DNA of 64,000 bases. It comes from JANPPS01 sp965246835. GTDB taxonomy: Bacteria; Pseudomonadota; Alphaproteobacteria; Acetobacterales; Acetobacteraceae. Location of the stretch: the NCBI GenBank assembly GCA_965246835.1, contig CBDFFQ010000001.1, forward strand, positions 1,922,001 to 1,986,000. Reading direction: 5' to 3'. Below are positions 24,513 through 33,099 of this stretch, one piece after another. The position numbers and the translations under genes are program-made. Each line of letters begins with the position of its first letter. Positions within the stretch are counted from its first letter, which is position 1. Below the pieces are notes generated by a model, which was not told the origin of the DNA, made no database searches, and saw nothing but the letters and a program-made list of their open reading frames with translations.

Positions 24513-25670
24513 GAGACCTGTGCGCGGCAGGGCTGAACGGCTCCGGTTCATGCGGCTTTGGCCTGTGCTGTCGGGTTCACGTCTCTGACGGACGGTTGTG
24601 ACACCGGATCCGTCCGGTGTGGGCGTGCGAGGCCGCGCCGCTCACGGAGTCCGGGCGTGATCAGGCCGCGGCTGCGACAAGCAGCGTCACACTGCGGCGC
24701 AAGTTGTAGGCGATCGCGGTCAGCCGCACCTGCAAGCCGGCCTTCGCCAGTCCCAGCCAGCGCATCCGGCGCAGGCCATAGCTCCGCTTGCACGTGCCGA
24801 ACACCTTCTCGATCCGGCAACGGACACGACGGACGGACGCATTGTGGGCCCGCAGCCGCTGTGCCGCCGCCTCACCGCCAAACCCGCCCGTGTGAACCAC
24901 GCATGGCCTGCCGCCTCGGGCTCGGATGATCCCCTCAGGCCGGTCACCCTGGTAGGCGCTGTCACCAAACGTGTCGCCGGGCGCCTCGGGCAGGATGGCG
25001 CCGAGTTCGGCCGCATCGTGGACGTTGGCGGTGGTGACCTCCACACCGCGGATCAGCCCGGCCTCCTGATCGGTCGCGACGTGCGCCTTGTAGCCATGCA
25101 TCGGCTTGCGGCGTCGGTGCCCGGCCCAGCGCCCCTCGCCATCCCTGGGGCTCGCCGACGGGATCAGCGTCGCGTCCACGAGCGTGCCTGTCCGCACCAC
25201 CACGCCACGGCGGTCAAGCTGACGCGTGACGGCCTCGAACAAGGCCCGGTCAAGACCCAGGCGCACCAGCTCGCCCCGGAAACGGACGAAGGCGGTGCGC
25301 TCCGGCGTGGCCTCGTGCGTCGAAAAGCCGCAGAACCGGCGGAAGCTCGCCCGGTCGTCGAGCGCGTCCGCAAGCTTCACGTCCGACAGGTCGTGCCAGG
25401 TGGCGAGCAGCAAGGCCCGGAACAATGCCAGCGGAGGCCAGCCGGGCTCGCCCTTGGACGACGCAGAGATGCCGACGAGGAGCTCGTCCAGCTCCCCCCA
25501 AACCACCAACCTCGCGACCTCCTCCAGCGAGGCGCCGCCGGACCGACCCGTCCGATCGCCCCAAAGCTTCTCTTGTCCGATCCGACGCCGTGCCATGACC
25601 GCCTCGACTGCCTACAAGCCTATCGAATCACAGCAGGCCGCGCCAACTCAAGCACCCGCGCACAGGTCTC
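24513..25670 (-). mobile_element. IS5-family insertion sequence (complete)
   Basis: A 1158-bp element with 15-bp perfect terminal inverted repeats, GAGACCTGTGCGCGG at 24513-24527 and its complement at 25656-25670. It is flanked flush by ATAAC on both sides (24508-24512 and 25671-25675), read as the target duplication, although IS5 elements more often duplicate 3-4 bp. The transposase is on the minus strand. It sits only 6 bp from the IS630 right end. Confidence 0.9.
24661..25596 (-). CDS. IS5-family transposase
   Basis: A 311-residue DDE transposase. The catalytic residues are in GTLVDATLIPS (D1), FGDSAYQGDRP (D2) and VRCRIEKVFGTCKRSYG (the Y-R-E signature region with E). The N terminus SFRRFCGFSTHEATPERTAFVRFR is typical of the family. 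The frame is uninterrupted and fills most of the element, so it appears functional. Confidence 0.92.
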   Translation of the reverse strand: MARRRIGQEKLWGDRTGRSGGASLEEVARLVVWGELDELLVGISASSKGEPGWPPLALFRALLLATWHDLSDVKLADALDDRASFRRFCGFSTHEATPERTAFVRFRGELVRLGLDRALFEAVTRQLDRRGVVVRTGTLVDATLIPSASPRDGEGRWAGHRRRKPMHGYKAHVATDQEAGLIRGVEVTTANVHDAAELGAILPEAPGDTFGDSAYQGDRPEGIIRARGGRPCVVHTGGFGGEAAAQRLRAHNASVRRVRCRIEKVFGTCKRSYGLRRMRWLGLAKAGLQVRLTAIAYNLRRSVTLLVAAAA

Positions 25671-25693
25671 ATAACACCCCTGGAGATCACGGC

Positions 25694-26620
25694 ATGACCT
25701 ATACCGTCCGGCGCGATTTCCGCGGCTACGGCGCCCATCCGCCCGACCCGCGCTGGCCGGGCGGGGCCCGCATCGCCGTCAATTTCGTGATGAATTACGA
25801 GGAGGGGTCCGAACCCTCGATCCAAGATGGCGAGGGCTTCAGCGAATGGGCGCTGACGGAGTCGATAGGCCCTGGCCAGGGCGTGCAGGGCCGGGACCTC
25901 GCGGCGGAAGGCATGTTCGAATATGGCAGCCGCGTCGGCTTCTGGCGGCTGATGCGCCTCTTTCGCGAGCGCAATATGCCGCTCACGGTATTCGGCTGCT
26001 CCCTGGCGCTGGAGCGCAATCCGGAGGCCGCGGCCGCGATCCGGGAGGCTGGCTACGACGTCTGCTGCCATGGATGGCGCTGGGTGAAGCATTTCGAGCT
26101 GTCGGAGGCCGAGGAGCGGGCCCATATCAGCCGGGCCGTGGCGTCCCTGGAACGCACGGTCGGGCACCGGCCGGATGGCTGGTATTGCCGCTATGGCCCG
26201 TCCGTCAACACGCGCCGGCTGGTCGTGGAGGAAGGCGGGTTCCTGTATGACAGCGACAGCTATGCCGACGAACTGCCCTGGTGGGTGACGGTCGAGGGCC
26301 GTGGCCATCTGGTCGTGCCGTATTCATTGACCCACAACGACGGGAAGTATGCGGGCGCCGTCGGCACGTCGGATGACTGGTTCGCCTTCGTGCGGGACGG
26401 GTTCGACATGCTGTATAGCGAGGGCGCGGACACGCCGAAGATGATGTCGATCGGCCTGCACATGCGCCTGATCGGCCATCCCGCCCGGGCGGCCGGGCTC
26501 GCCCGCCTGCTGGACCACATCGCCCGGCATGACGGCGCCTGGGTCACCCGGCGCATCGACATCGCCCGGCATTGGACGGCAACCCACCCTTATCCCGGCC
26601 ATGGCTTGAACGGCGCCTGA
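25694..26620 (+). CDS. puuE: PuuE-type allantoinase (polysaccharide-deacetylase family)
   Basis: Cofactor-independent allantoinase of the polysaccharide deacetylase superfamily, opening allantoin to allantoate. The 308-residue protein starts RRDFRGYGAHPPDPRWPGGARIAVNFVMNYEEGSE, as in PuuE; FEYGSRVGFWRLMRLF, CCHGWRWVKH, YCRYGPSVNTRRLV and SIGLHMRLIGHPAR are the family blocks. A CTGGAG ribosome site lies 8 bp before ATG 25694. Before two IS insertions it followed the ureidoglycolate lyase gene by about 18 bp, and it now probably depends on promoters reading out of the IS5. It overlaps the convergent racemase by 31 bp. Confidence 0.9.
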   Translation: MTYTVRRDFRGYGAHPPDPRWPGGARIAVNFVMNYEEGSEPSIQDGEGFSEWALTESIGPGQGVQGRDLAAEGMFEYGSRVGFWRLMRLFRERNMPLTVFGCSLALERNPEAAAAIREAGYDVCCHGWRWVKHFELSEAEERAHISRAVASLERTVGHRPDGWYCRYGPSVNTRRLVVEEGGFLYDSDSYADELPWWVTVEGRGHLVVPYSLTHNDGKYAGAVGTSDDWFAFVRDGFDMLYSEGADTPKMMSIGLHMRLIGHPARAAGLARLLDHIARHDGAWVTRRIDIARHWTATHPYPGHGLNGA

Positions 26621-27273
26621 ACCGCATGCGGCATGCCTGTCGCCGGGATGCGCGCGATGGCGAGGCGGATCGCGGCTGGAACCGGCTCGATCACCGGTAC
26701 GGTGACGATGGCCCGCAACTCCCGGGCTGCTGCTGCCAGGGGGCCGCCGCCGATCACGATCGCCGCGGCGCCGTCCCGCACGGCATCGCTGCACGCTCCC
26801 GCCAGTGCGGCCAAAAGGCGGGGCGGATCGGCCATCAACGGGGCGGCCTCCCCGGCCGTCAGCCAAACGCCCGCGAAGGATTGCGAGTGGCCATACTCGT
26901 TGGCAAGGCCCGTGATCGACGCCACAAGGCCGGGCGTGGTCGTGACCACCGCGAACCGTCCCTGCCGTGCCGCCTCCGCCATCGCGGCCTCGGCAATGCC
27001 GGTGACGGGCGCCACGATCGCCTGCCGCAACGAACGGAGCCCGGGGTCCCCGAAGGCGGCGATGATCACGCCGTCCAGATCGTCGGGCCGCGTCACGTCC
27101 AGCACCGCCTGGGCAGCGATGGACAATTCATCCGGGGTGGTGATCAGCTTGACTCCGTAGCCTGCCGTCGCGCCCTCGATCCCAACGCCATCGGGTGCGG
27201 CGGCGCGGGCGATGGCCAGCATTGCATCGGTCGTGGCCCGGTTGGTGTTGGGGTTGATCAGCAGCAGCCGCAT
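26590..27273 (-). CDS. Asp/Glu/hydantoin (allantoin) racemase
   Basis: A 227-residue racemase starting MRLLLINPNTNRATTDAMLA, paralogous to the gene at 18183. Conserved blocks are VIIAAFGDPGLRSLRQ, VTGIAEAAMAEA and AAIVIGGGPLAAAA; Cys of the second site is replaced in GGGPL, as in the paralogue's GGAPL. It probably interconverts allantoin or hydantoin enantiomers to suit the stereospecific allantoinase. Its start touches the stop of the deacetylase-family gene upstream (1-bp overlap), so they are coupled. Confidence 0.85.
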   Translation of the reverse strand: MRLLLINPNTNRATTDAMLAIARAAAPDGVGIEGATAGYGVKLITTPDELSIAAQAVLDVTRPDDLDGVIIAAFGDPGLRSLRQAIVAPVTGIAEAAMAEAARQGRFAVVTTTPGLVASITGLANEYGHSQSFAGVWLTAGEAAPLMADPPRLLAALAGACSDAVRDGAAAIVIGGGPLAAAARELRAIVTVPVIEPVPAAIRLAIARIPATGMPHAVQAPFKPWPG

Positions 27274-28190
27274 CAGGTGCTGGCCTGGAACGCCGCGGCG
27301 ATCTCCGCCCGGCGCGCGATCCAGATCGTCTGTCGGCGCGCGGCCAACAGCGCCAGCACGCCGCGGAACGCGCCGAACCGCGCCGGGCGCCCCGCGATGC
27401 GCAGGTGGAAACCGATATTGAGCAGGCGGGGCCGGCCCCGCTGCGCCTCGGCCTCCAGGGTTGTCAGCGCGTCTTCGACATACTCCACCATCTCCCGCGC
27501 CCGTACGAAGCCGTTGGGATGGAAGAACTTCATGTCGTTGGTATCGAGTGCATAGGGCACCACGAGCAACGGCCCGGCCGGGTCCGACCGGTCCCAGTAC
27601 GGCAGGTCGTCATCGAAGGCGTTGGAGGTGTAGTGGAACCCGCGCTCCCGCAGCAGGCCCCGCGTCCATTGGCTCTCGCTGCCCCGGCAGAAGAAGCCGA
27701 CCGGGCGGACCCCAGTGGCCGCCGTGATCACCGTCACGCAGCGATCGAGGTCGGCGGCCTCGGCCGCGCGGGTCAGGTAGTCGGCATGGGGCCGCCAGCG
27801 CCAGCCATGCACCGCCGGTTCATGACCGCGGTCCACGACGGCCCGGGCCTGCGCCGGCGCGCGTTCCACCGCCCGGCCGCAGAAGAAGACGGTCGCTGGC
27901 ACGGCGTAGGCGTCCAGCGCATCCAGCATCCGCCACAGCCCGGCCCGCATGCCGTAGCCGAAGATCTGCTCCTGACCCAGATCGCGTACGCCGGGCGGGA
28001 CCACGCTGATCACTTCGCCCATGCGCTCGCTGAGCGGATCGCCGTCGCCGACCTGGTCCTCGGCCCCTTCCTCGAAGTTCAGCACCACCGACACCGCGAG
28101 CCGCGCGCCATTCGGCCAGCGCAGGTCCGGCCAATGCCCGCCGTACCCAATAAGGTCCCTTGCCGTCTCGGCGGGGTCCCTGACCGTCAC
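27273..28190 (-). CDS. PuuE-like polysaccharide deacetylase family protein
   Basis: A 305-residue paralogue of the allantoinase at 25694. Shared blocks: LIGYGGHWPDLRWPNGARLAVSVVLNFEEGAE, FGYGMRAGLWRML, AVHGWRWRPH, FFCRGSESQWTRGLL and NIGFHLRIAGRPAR. Start is GTG 28190, overlapping the TGA of the truncated deacetylase upstream (GTGA). It may act on allantoin or a related cyclic ureide; the substrate is not determined. Intact by all visible motifs. Confidence 0.82.
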   Translation of the reverse strand: MTVRDPAETARDLIGYGGHWPDLRWPNGARLAVSVVLNFEEGAEDQVGDGDPLSERMGEVISVVPPGVRDLGQEQIFGYGMRAGLWRMLDALDAYAVPATVFFCGRAVERAPAQARAVVDRGHEPAVHGWRWRPHADYLTRAAEAADLDRCVTVITAATGVRPVGFFCRGSESQWTRGLLRERGFHYTSNAFDDDLPYWDRSDPAGPLLVVPYALDTNDMKFFHPNGFVRAREMVEYVEDALTTLEAEAQRGRPRLLNIGFHLRIAGRPARFGAFRGVLALLAARRQTIWIARRAEIAAAFQAST

Positions 28191-28657
28191 GGCGTGAGGT
28201 CCGACAGCGGCGTATGCGGCGTCCAGGGCGGGAGACCGGTGCCGCGCCGCCAGGCATGCGCGATGGCGTCCCGGCGCGCGAACCAGACGCCGGGCCGGGA
28301 GGCGGCGTGTGCCAGGAACCGCTCCAACCCGGCGATCCGTCCGGGGCGCCCGATGATCCGCAGATGTAGCCCGACCGACATCATGCGCGGCGCAACCGCC
28401 CCCTCCTCATACAGCCGGTCGAACGCATCGATGCAATAGCGCGCGAAGTTGTCCGCGAACACGAAGTGGCCGTTCGAGAACCGCATGTCGTTGGTATCGA
28501 ATGCAGAGGGCAGCACGATATGCGGCCGCCCCGGCAGCTCGGCCCCTTCCTCGACGTGGACGACCACCGAAAGCGCAAGACGTGCATCGCCGGGCCAACG
28601 GATAGCAGGCGGGGCGCCGCGATACCCGGCGAAGTCCCGCCCGCGGGACTCATGCAT
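28187..28657 (-). pseudogene. Polysaccharide deacetylase family gene with central in-frame deletion
   Basis: The 156-residue product keeps the family N terminus (FAGYRGAPPAIRWPGDARLALSVVVHVEEGAEL) and C-terminal half (PSAFDTNDMRFSNGHFVFADNF, then MMSVGLHLRIIGRPGRIAG). The two are joined directly, missing ~140 residues including the GYG, HGWRW and FRG blocks that form the active site. The frame is preserved, so a stable but inactive protein could be made. It overlaps the gene after it (GTGA) and the BtpA remnant before it. Confidence 0.8.
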
Positions 28658-29159
28658 CGACGGGAAGTGCCCGGACGCGGTCCATGAGCCGCCGGACCTT
28701 ACCGGCGTCCCAGCGCAACAGCGCGACGGGATCGGCATCATCGACCATCAGGGAGGTGCTCACCACCGCACCATCCGCCACCGCCAGCGCATCGCCCACA
28801 TCGTCCTCCGTGACGCTGCCGCCGGCCAGGATGGGGCGGCGGACGCCGATGGCGCGGGCTGCGGCAATGCGGCCCGGCGTATCGGCAAAGCTGTGACCGG
28901 TCAGCACGAGGCCATCGGCACCGAGCCGTTCGGCCCAGCTTGCGGCCTGCGCGGGCGGGATGTCGACCATCGGCAGGCTCATGCGGTCGAACACGTCGGC
29001 GAACACCGCGATTTCGGTGCACCCCAACGCCTCCCGCGCTGCCAAGGCCGCCACGGCCAGCCCGTTCCGCGGCCCTTCCATGGTCATAGCCGCAGCCACG
29101 AACACCTTGAGCCGCACGAACGACGCCCCGCAGGCATGGGCGCGGCAGGAAGGTCGGTA
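28650..29159 (-). pseudogene. 5'-truncated BtpA/SgcQ-family gene
   Basis: About 165 C-terminal residues of a BtpA family (TIM-barrel-like) protein: GASFVRLKVFVAAAMTMEGP, EIAVFADVFDRMSLPM, LVLTGHSFADTPGRI, PILAGGSVTEDDVGDALAVADGAVV. Normal members have ~270 residues; the first third is absent and an in-frame TAA closes the frame at 29160-29162. No good start codon is present (a GTG at 29117 lies inside a strand). The break lies ~75 bp from the end of the large repeat-protein gene, which may mark a recombination junction. Relatives occur in nucleoside or sugar operons. Confidence 0.7.
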
Positions 29160-29232
29160 TTACGCGTGCCGCCCCCAACCTTGGAACACAACCAGCCTGC
29201 ATCGCTGGCCCGATCAGCATCGAGCAGCGTGA

Positions 29233-32019
29233 TCAGCTGCCGCTTTGTCCGCCGTGCGCTGACGGTGGTTTGAGCAGAAGCCCGTTGTCGAATGCTGCTT
29301 GCAGAAGGCGCGCCTCGACACCTGGCGAGTTGGACCTCTCGGTAAAACCGATCGCTTTAGATATCGAGCTGAAGTGCAGCGAGTTCCCAGACGGGCTGCC
29401 GCCGATGAACGCTGCCGTCTCCGACAGGGTGCCCACGTCATTGAGCACGTCCAAGAAGTGCATGTTCGCGCGTGTCAGACCTGCGATAGAAGCGGCGATC
29501 CATCGCTTCGATTGGACGAACTCGGCTTGGGTGAGAACGCCCTGTTCGGTCGCCTTGGCAGCGATCGCCACGAGATCACGATCGGACGGATAGTTTAAGG
29601 CCCGATTGAGCCTGTCGATTTCGACCCTGTGGCTGTGCTCTCCGAGCGTCCAGTCCTTTTGCTCCCTGTGGTAAACCTTGCTGTCCTTGAAGGTCTGAAG
29701 AGACGTGACTGGAATGTCGGCGGCTCCATCGATCTCGGCCCGTGACAGTGGCTCAAGGGGCGAAAGCCGTGATCCGGGCACGGACGGCTCCGCGATACCG
29801 TTCTCAACGACCTTGACCATGGCGGATCTCAGCGCGCCGTCCGTGTTCGCAGCCAAGGGTGGATCGAAGAACTGACACACCCTTTTGACGAGGTATGCCA
29901 CACTGGCCTTCTGCATCGATAACGCGGCTGCAGTATCCGATATTGACAGCCCTGCCGCGAGGGCGCTTAGCACTGTGCTGTCTTTCCTCGTCAGACCGCA
30001 CATCTTGAGCACAGTCCAATGTTCGACTTGCTCGAGTTCGTTCAGCGTCAGCTTTCCTTCATTCATCGCCTTTGTGGCGATTGCCGCGACCCCGCGCAAA
30101 TCCGGATTGCCTAATGCGGTCAGCATTCGCCTCTTGACGTTTCCATTCTCCGACCATTCAGATTCCGGTTTGAACGAAATTGTCAAATTCCTGAAATTCT
30201 GGAGGTCCGACGGTGCGATGCTTGGTGCCCGGGCAACCTCCTCCGTGGTGACGGGATTGCTGTAGACTGTTTGGCTGAAATCGGGCCTCGCTTTCGCAAC
30301 GCGGCCCGGGGCGAGCGAGACCTCGCTCGGCGGGGTGTCTGAAAGCGTGACCGGATGGCGGATCAAACCTTCGGCGAAAGCGGCGTTCAGGATCTGTTGC
30401 CGGACCGGTAGGTCGTTGGGGGAACCGCCCACACCGAGCTTTCTCATGAGGGAAGCGATATCCGTCCGGGCGTGATCCGTCCCGAGCCAGATGTCGGCTT
30501 GTGCCACCGTGCAACCTGCCGCAAGAGGCTCAAGCGTATCGAGCAGGCCCTTATGAAGACCCAACGATGACGCCGCAGTCTTTCGCTGAACTGCAAATAA
30601 TTCGTGCGGCGTCAGCTTACCCTCATCCGCCGCCTTCGCGGCGATGGCCAATATCTCTTGCGGATCAGGGTTTCCGAGACTTTTCTCCAGAGCTTTACGT
30701 TTGACGAAACCTTGCATGTAGGTCTGACCGGCTGGGACGGCATGATCCTCGACCTGCCATTGTTTGAACGTCTCGATCTGGTCAGCATCGAGCGAAGGGG
30801 CGGCTGCGATGATGTCGGACGCCAGCGGATAGCCCTGGAAGACCGGTCTGACCGCCACGAGCGGGACGGCGGTTTCGGTTTCGGGTAACGACAACCTGAT
30901 CGCCGGCGGATCGACTGGTGCCGGACGGGCAACCCGGTTGAACAAACCCAGCTGCGTCGCCCGATCCACCATCGCCCCGGCCTGGTGCGCGCCGATCCAG
31001 TGGCCTGGCAGCTTGAGCGCCTGCCACGTCCGGCCGCCGATCGCCGTAAAGTCCTCCCCATGAGTGCCGATGAGTTGCTCCTCCGTCCGGCCAGCCCGTA
31101 GATCCAGAAGCAGCGCGGCTTGCGAGGTATCGATCTTGTAGTCGAGCCGGCGTGCATGGACCTGGATGCACGCCGCATCGACGGTGAGTTCATGGCTTCC
31201 GGGTGGCAAGAGGCCGATCCAGGCCGCTTGAGCGACATTGTTCGCCTTCTGATCGTGATTATACAACCCGTCATCCGCGTTCAGCTTGATCGCAAGCCGG
31301 GTCTGCACCTCGGGCGAGAGCTTGCTTATATCCTGGTCAGGTACGCAACTTGCCGGCGCCCCCGCAAGCTGCACCAGCATCGCGCGTTCCTGCCGGTCCA
31401 GCTTGTACTGCGTGCAGTTCAGGTTCCACTGCAGGATGCTGGCTTCGTTTGCAGGAAGCCCCGCCGCCTCAAGCCGGACGATCAGCGTTCTCCAGGGCTC
31501 GGCGGCCCCGAAACCTGGTTCGGCCGATAGGTTCGTGATTGCTTGCGCACAGTCGGAAACCGAAAGCCGGCCGTTCGCGACCAGGCCGCTCAACACGGGC
31601 AGCCAGTCCCGGGGCGATTGGATGCTAAACGCCGCATTCAGGCGCGCGATCGAGGTCTCGACTTCCTGAAGCGTCCGGCCGGTTCGGGCGGCGATCTCCG
31701 CCGGGGTCTGGCCATCGGCCACGGTGAAGCGAATAAGGTTGATATCGGCAAGGCTCAGGCGCCCGGTGTCTGCGTCCGGAGCGGGCGCGCCTTGGCGCCC
31801 CATCAAAGCCGCAGCCTGCTCAAGCGCATCGGCAACCGCACTGGCTGGCAGTCTGGAAGAACCCCTGAGGGCGGAAGCCGTGCCGATCAACATGTGCCCG
31901 GCCATTATGGCTGTCTGCCACTCCTGCCGTACCGCCAGCAGTTCGGCAGCATCGTCGGGGCCAGGAACAGGCTCGTCAACCGAGGCAGACCCATCTTGCG
32001 GAACACCATCTACATTCAT
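29233..32019 (-). CDS. Large uncharacterised protein with three repeated modules bearing LuxR-like HTH segments
   Basis: I recognise no known family for the whole 928-residue protein. Three ~150-residue modules (about 405-556, 597-748, 766-919) share a plan. First comes a helical block like LGNPDPQEILAIAAKAADEG-KLT or LNYPSDRDLVAIAAKATEQG. Then follows a LuxR/GerE-like helix-turn-helix, e.g. LDTLEPLAAGCTVAQADIWL...LMRKLGV and STVLSALAAGLSISDTAAAL, ending in a GLI/GLL-type turn. A fourth such helix-turn-helix is near 88-130 (LIRFTVADGQTPAEIAARTG). No signal peptide or transmembrane helix is seen. Start ATG 32019 follows a GGGGACC ribosome site. It may be a DNA-binding array or a secreted protein made of helical repeats. 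Confidence 0.75.
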   Translation of the reverse strand: MNVDGVPQDGSASVDEPVPGPDDAAELLAVRQEWQTAIMAGHMLIGTASALRGSSRLPASAVADALEQAAALMGRQGAPAPDADTGRLSLADINLIRFTVADGQTPAEIAARTGRTLQEVETSIARLNAAFSIQSPRDWLPVLSGLVANGRLSVSDCAQAITNLSAEPGFGAAEPWRTLIVRLEAAGLPANEASILQWNLNCTQYKLDRQERAMLVQLAGAPASCVPDQDISKLSPEVQTRLAIKLNADDGLYNHDQKANNVAQAAWIGLLPPGSHELTVDAACIQVHARRLDYKIDTSQAALLLDLRAGRTEEQLIGTHGEDFTAIGGRTWQALKLPGHWIGAHQAGAMVDRATQLGLFNRVARPAPVDPPAIRLSLPETETAVPLVAVRPVFQGYPLASDIIAAAPSLDADQIETFKQWQVEDHAVPAGQTYMQGFVKRKALEKSLGNPDPQEILAIAAKAADEGKLTPHELFAVQRKTAASSLGLHKGLLDTLEPLAAGCTVAQADIWLGTDHARTDIASLMRKLGVGGSPNDLPVRQQILNAAFAEGLIRHPVTLSDTPPSEVSLAPGRVAKARPDFSQTVYSNPVTTEEVARAPSIAPSDLQNFRNLTISFKPESEWSENGNVKRRMLTALGNPDLRGVAAIATKAMNEGKLTLNELEQVEHWTVLKMCGLTRKDSTVLSALAAGLSISDTAAALSMQKASVAYLVKRVCQFFDPPLAANTDGALRSAMVKVVENGIAEPSVPGSRLSPLEPLSRAEIDGAADIPVTSLQTFKDSKVYHREQKDWTLGEHSHRVEIDRLNRALNYPSDRDLVAIAAKATEQGVLTQAEFVQSKRWIAASIAGLTRANMHFLDVLNDVGTLSETAAFIGGSPSGNSLHFSSISKAIGFTERSNSPGVEARLLQAAFDNGLLLKPPSAHGGQSGS
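29263..29724 (-). repeat. Module C of the repeat protein (residues ~766-919)
   Basis: Third copy: LNYPSDRDLVAIAAKATEQG, LTRANMHFLDVLNDVGTLSE and LLQAAFDNGLL. Confidence 0.65.
29776..30231 (-). repeat. Module B of the repeat protein (residues ~597-748)
   Basis: Second copy: LGNPDLRGVAAIATKAMNEG, LTRKDSTVLSALAAGLSISD and AMVKVVENGIA. This is the copy whose helix-turn-helix is closest to the LuxR consensus. Confidence 0.65.
30352..30807 (-). repeat. Module A of the repeat protein (residues ~405-556)
   Basis: Diverged coding repeat. It contains LGNPDPQEILAIAAKAADEG, then AAGCTVAQADIWLG and RKLGV, closing with ILNAAFAEGLI. Similarity to modules B and C is at the protein level, so the duplication is old. 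Confidence 0.65.
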
Positions 32020-32202
32020 TGAAGTAAGGTCCCCATCAGACAGTGTGGCCCACCTTTATAGGAAGGCTCTTGCGGTCAGACTCGGATATCCCACACGTGA
32101 CTGACCGTGGGCTGACGCACGATGAGCGGCGCGGGCTGACGTAGGTGTGCCCGGCCGTTCGATCCCGCCGACTTGCCCGAACCAATTGAGGCCGGAACCT
32201 GT

Positions 32203-32886
32203 TTAGGCGGTCACCGGCCCGATCTGGATCGCATGCAGATGTCCTGTCTTGACCCAAACCCGGCAGCCGGACGGCCCGGCGGTGCTCCGCAGCGTGGCAC
32301 CTGCCGGCAGGCGCAGCCAGGATTGTCGACGGAACGCCTCGCCGCCCTCCTCCAGGCCACCGTCCAGCACCAGCAGCTCGATCCCACCCGGCGCCGCCAG
32401 AACCACTACCGCGCCGGGTGCCCAGCGTTCCAAGCGGACCTGCTCGTGCGAGTCCTGGAACAATGGTAGGACCTCAACCCCGGCCCGCCCCTCTGCGGCC
32501 GTGAAGGCAAGTGCGGTGGTGTCGAGCCGTATTTGCGTCCGGTCCTGCGGGTCGAACTGCCACAGCTTCACGAAGATGGTGCAGCCCGAAGCTGAGCCCG
32601 GTGTGTGACTGGTCGTGGGGGGGTTGCGAATGTAACTGCCGGCCGGGAAGTTGCCGTGTTCATCCTGGAACACGCCATCCAGCACCAGGAACTCCTCACC
32701 GCCGCCGTGGGTGTGGGGCGAGAACTTGCTGTTCGGGGCGTAGCGGACGATGGACGTCGCGCGCGCGACCTCCGCGCCCACGCGATCGAGCATACGCCGG
32801 TCCACACCCGGGATGGGCGACGGGCTCCAGTCCAGCCGCGCCGCGTGGACCGCCGCCCGCGCGCCGAAATCAGCATGTAAGTTCAT
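32203..32886 (-). CDS. ChrR-like double cupin protein
   Basis: A 227-residue protein with two cupin-type beta-barrel repeats of the ChrR anti-sigma C-terminal kind. The first has the metal-binding pattern YAPNSKFSPHTHGGGEEFLVLDGVFQDEHGNF; the second is ELLVLDGGLEEGGEAFRRQSWLRLPAG without the histidines. It lacks the zinc-binding anti-sigma domain of true ChrR, so it is probably a stand-alone cupin enzyme or sensor. No sigma factor gene is adjacent. Downstream context (GST remnant, dehydratase) does not fix its role. Confidence 0.85.
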   Translation of the reverse strand: MNLHADFGARAAVHAARLDWSPSPIPGVDRRMLDRVGAEVARATSIVRYAPNSKFSPHTHGGGEEFLVLDGVFQDEHGNFPAGSYIRNPPTTSHTPGSASGCTIFVKLWQFDPQDRTQIRLDTTALAFTAAEGRAGVEVLPLFQDSHEQVRLERWAPGAVVVLAAPGGIELLVLDGGLEEGGEAFRRQSWLRLPAGATLRSTAGPSGCRVWVKTGHLHAIQIGPVTA

Positions 32887-32910
32887 GTCGATTGGTTCCG
32901 TGATTGCGAT

Positions 32911-33096
32911 CTAGGCGATCGCCGCGACACTCATCCTGGCGTTCACCCGCACCCGCCAGGCTGCGAGATTGGCACAGTCCGACGGGGTTTCGACATTGGC
33001 ATAGTCCGTGTAAGCCAGCCCGGCCATGGCCGATATGTCGGCCATCGTGAATGTCTCACCCGCCATGTAAGGCCGGACCGCCAGCCGGGGTCGGTC
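32911..33096 (-). pseudogene. Glutathione S-transferase C-terminal remnant
   Basis: About 55 residues before the TAG at 32911-32913 match the end of a GST: RPYMAGETFTMADISAMAGL, then the Asp-rich N-capping box region and WRVRVNARMSV. The N-terminal thioredoxin-like domain and most of the helical domain are missing; the relic abuts the end of the threonine-dehydratase-like gene. Confidence 0.75.
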
Positions 33097-33099
33097 GGC

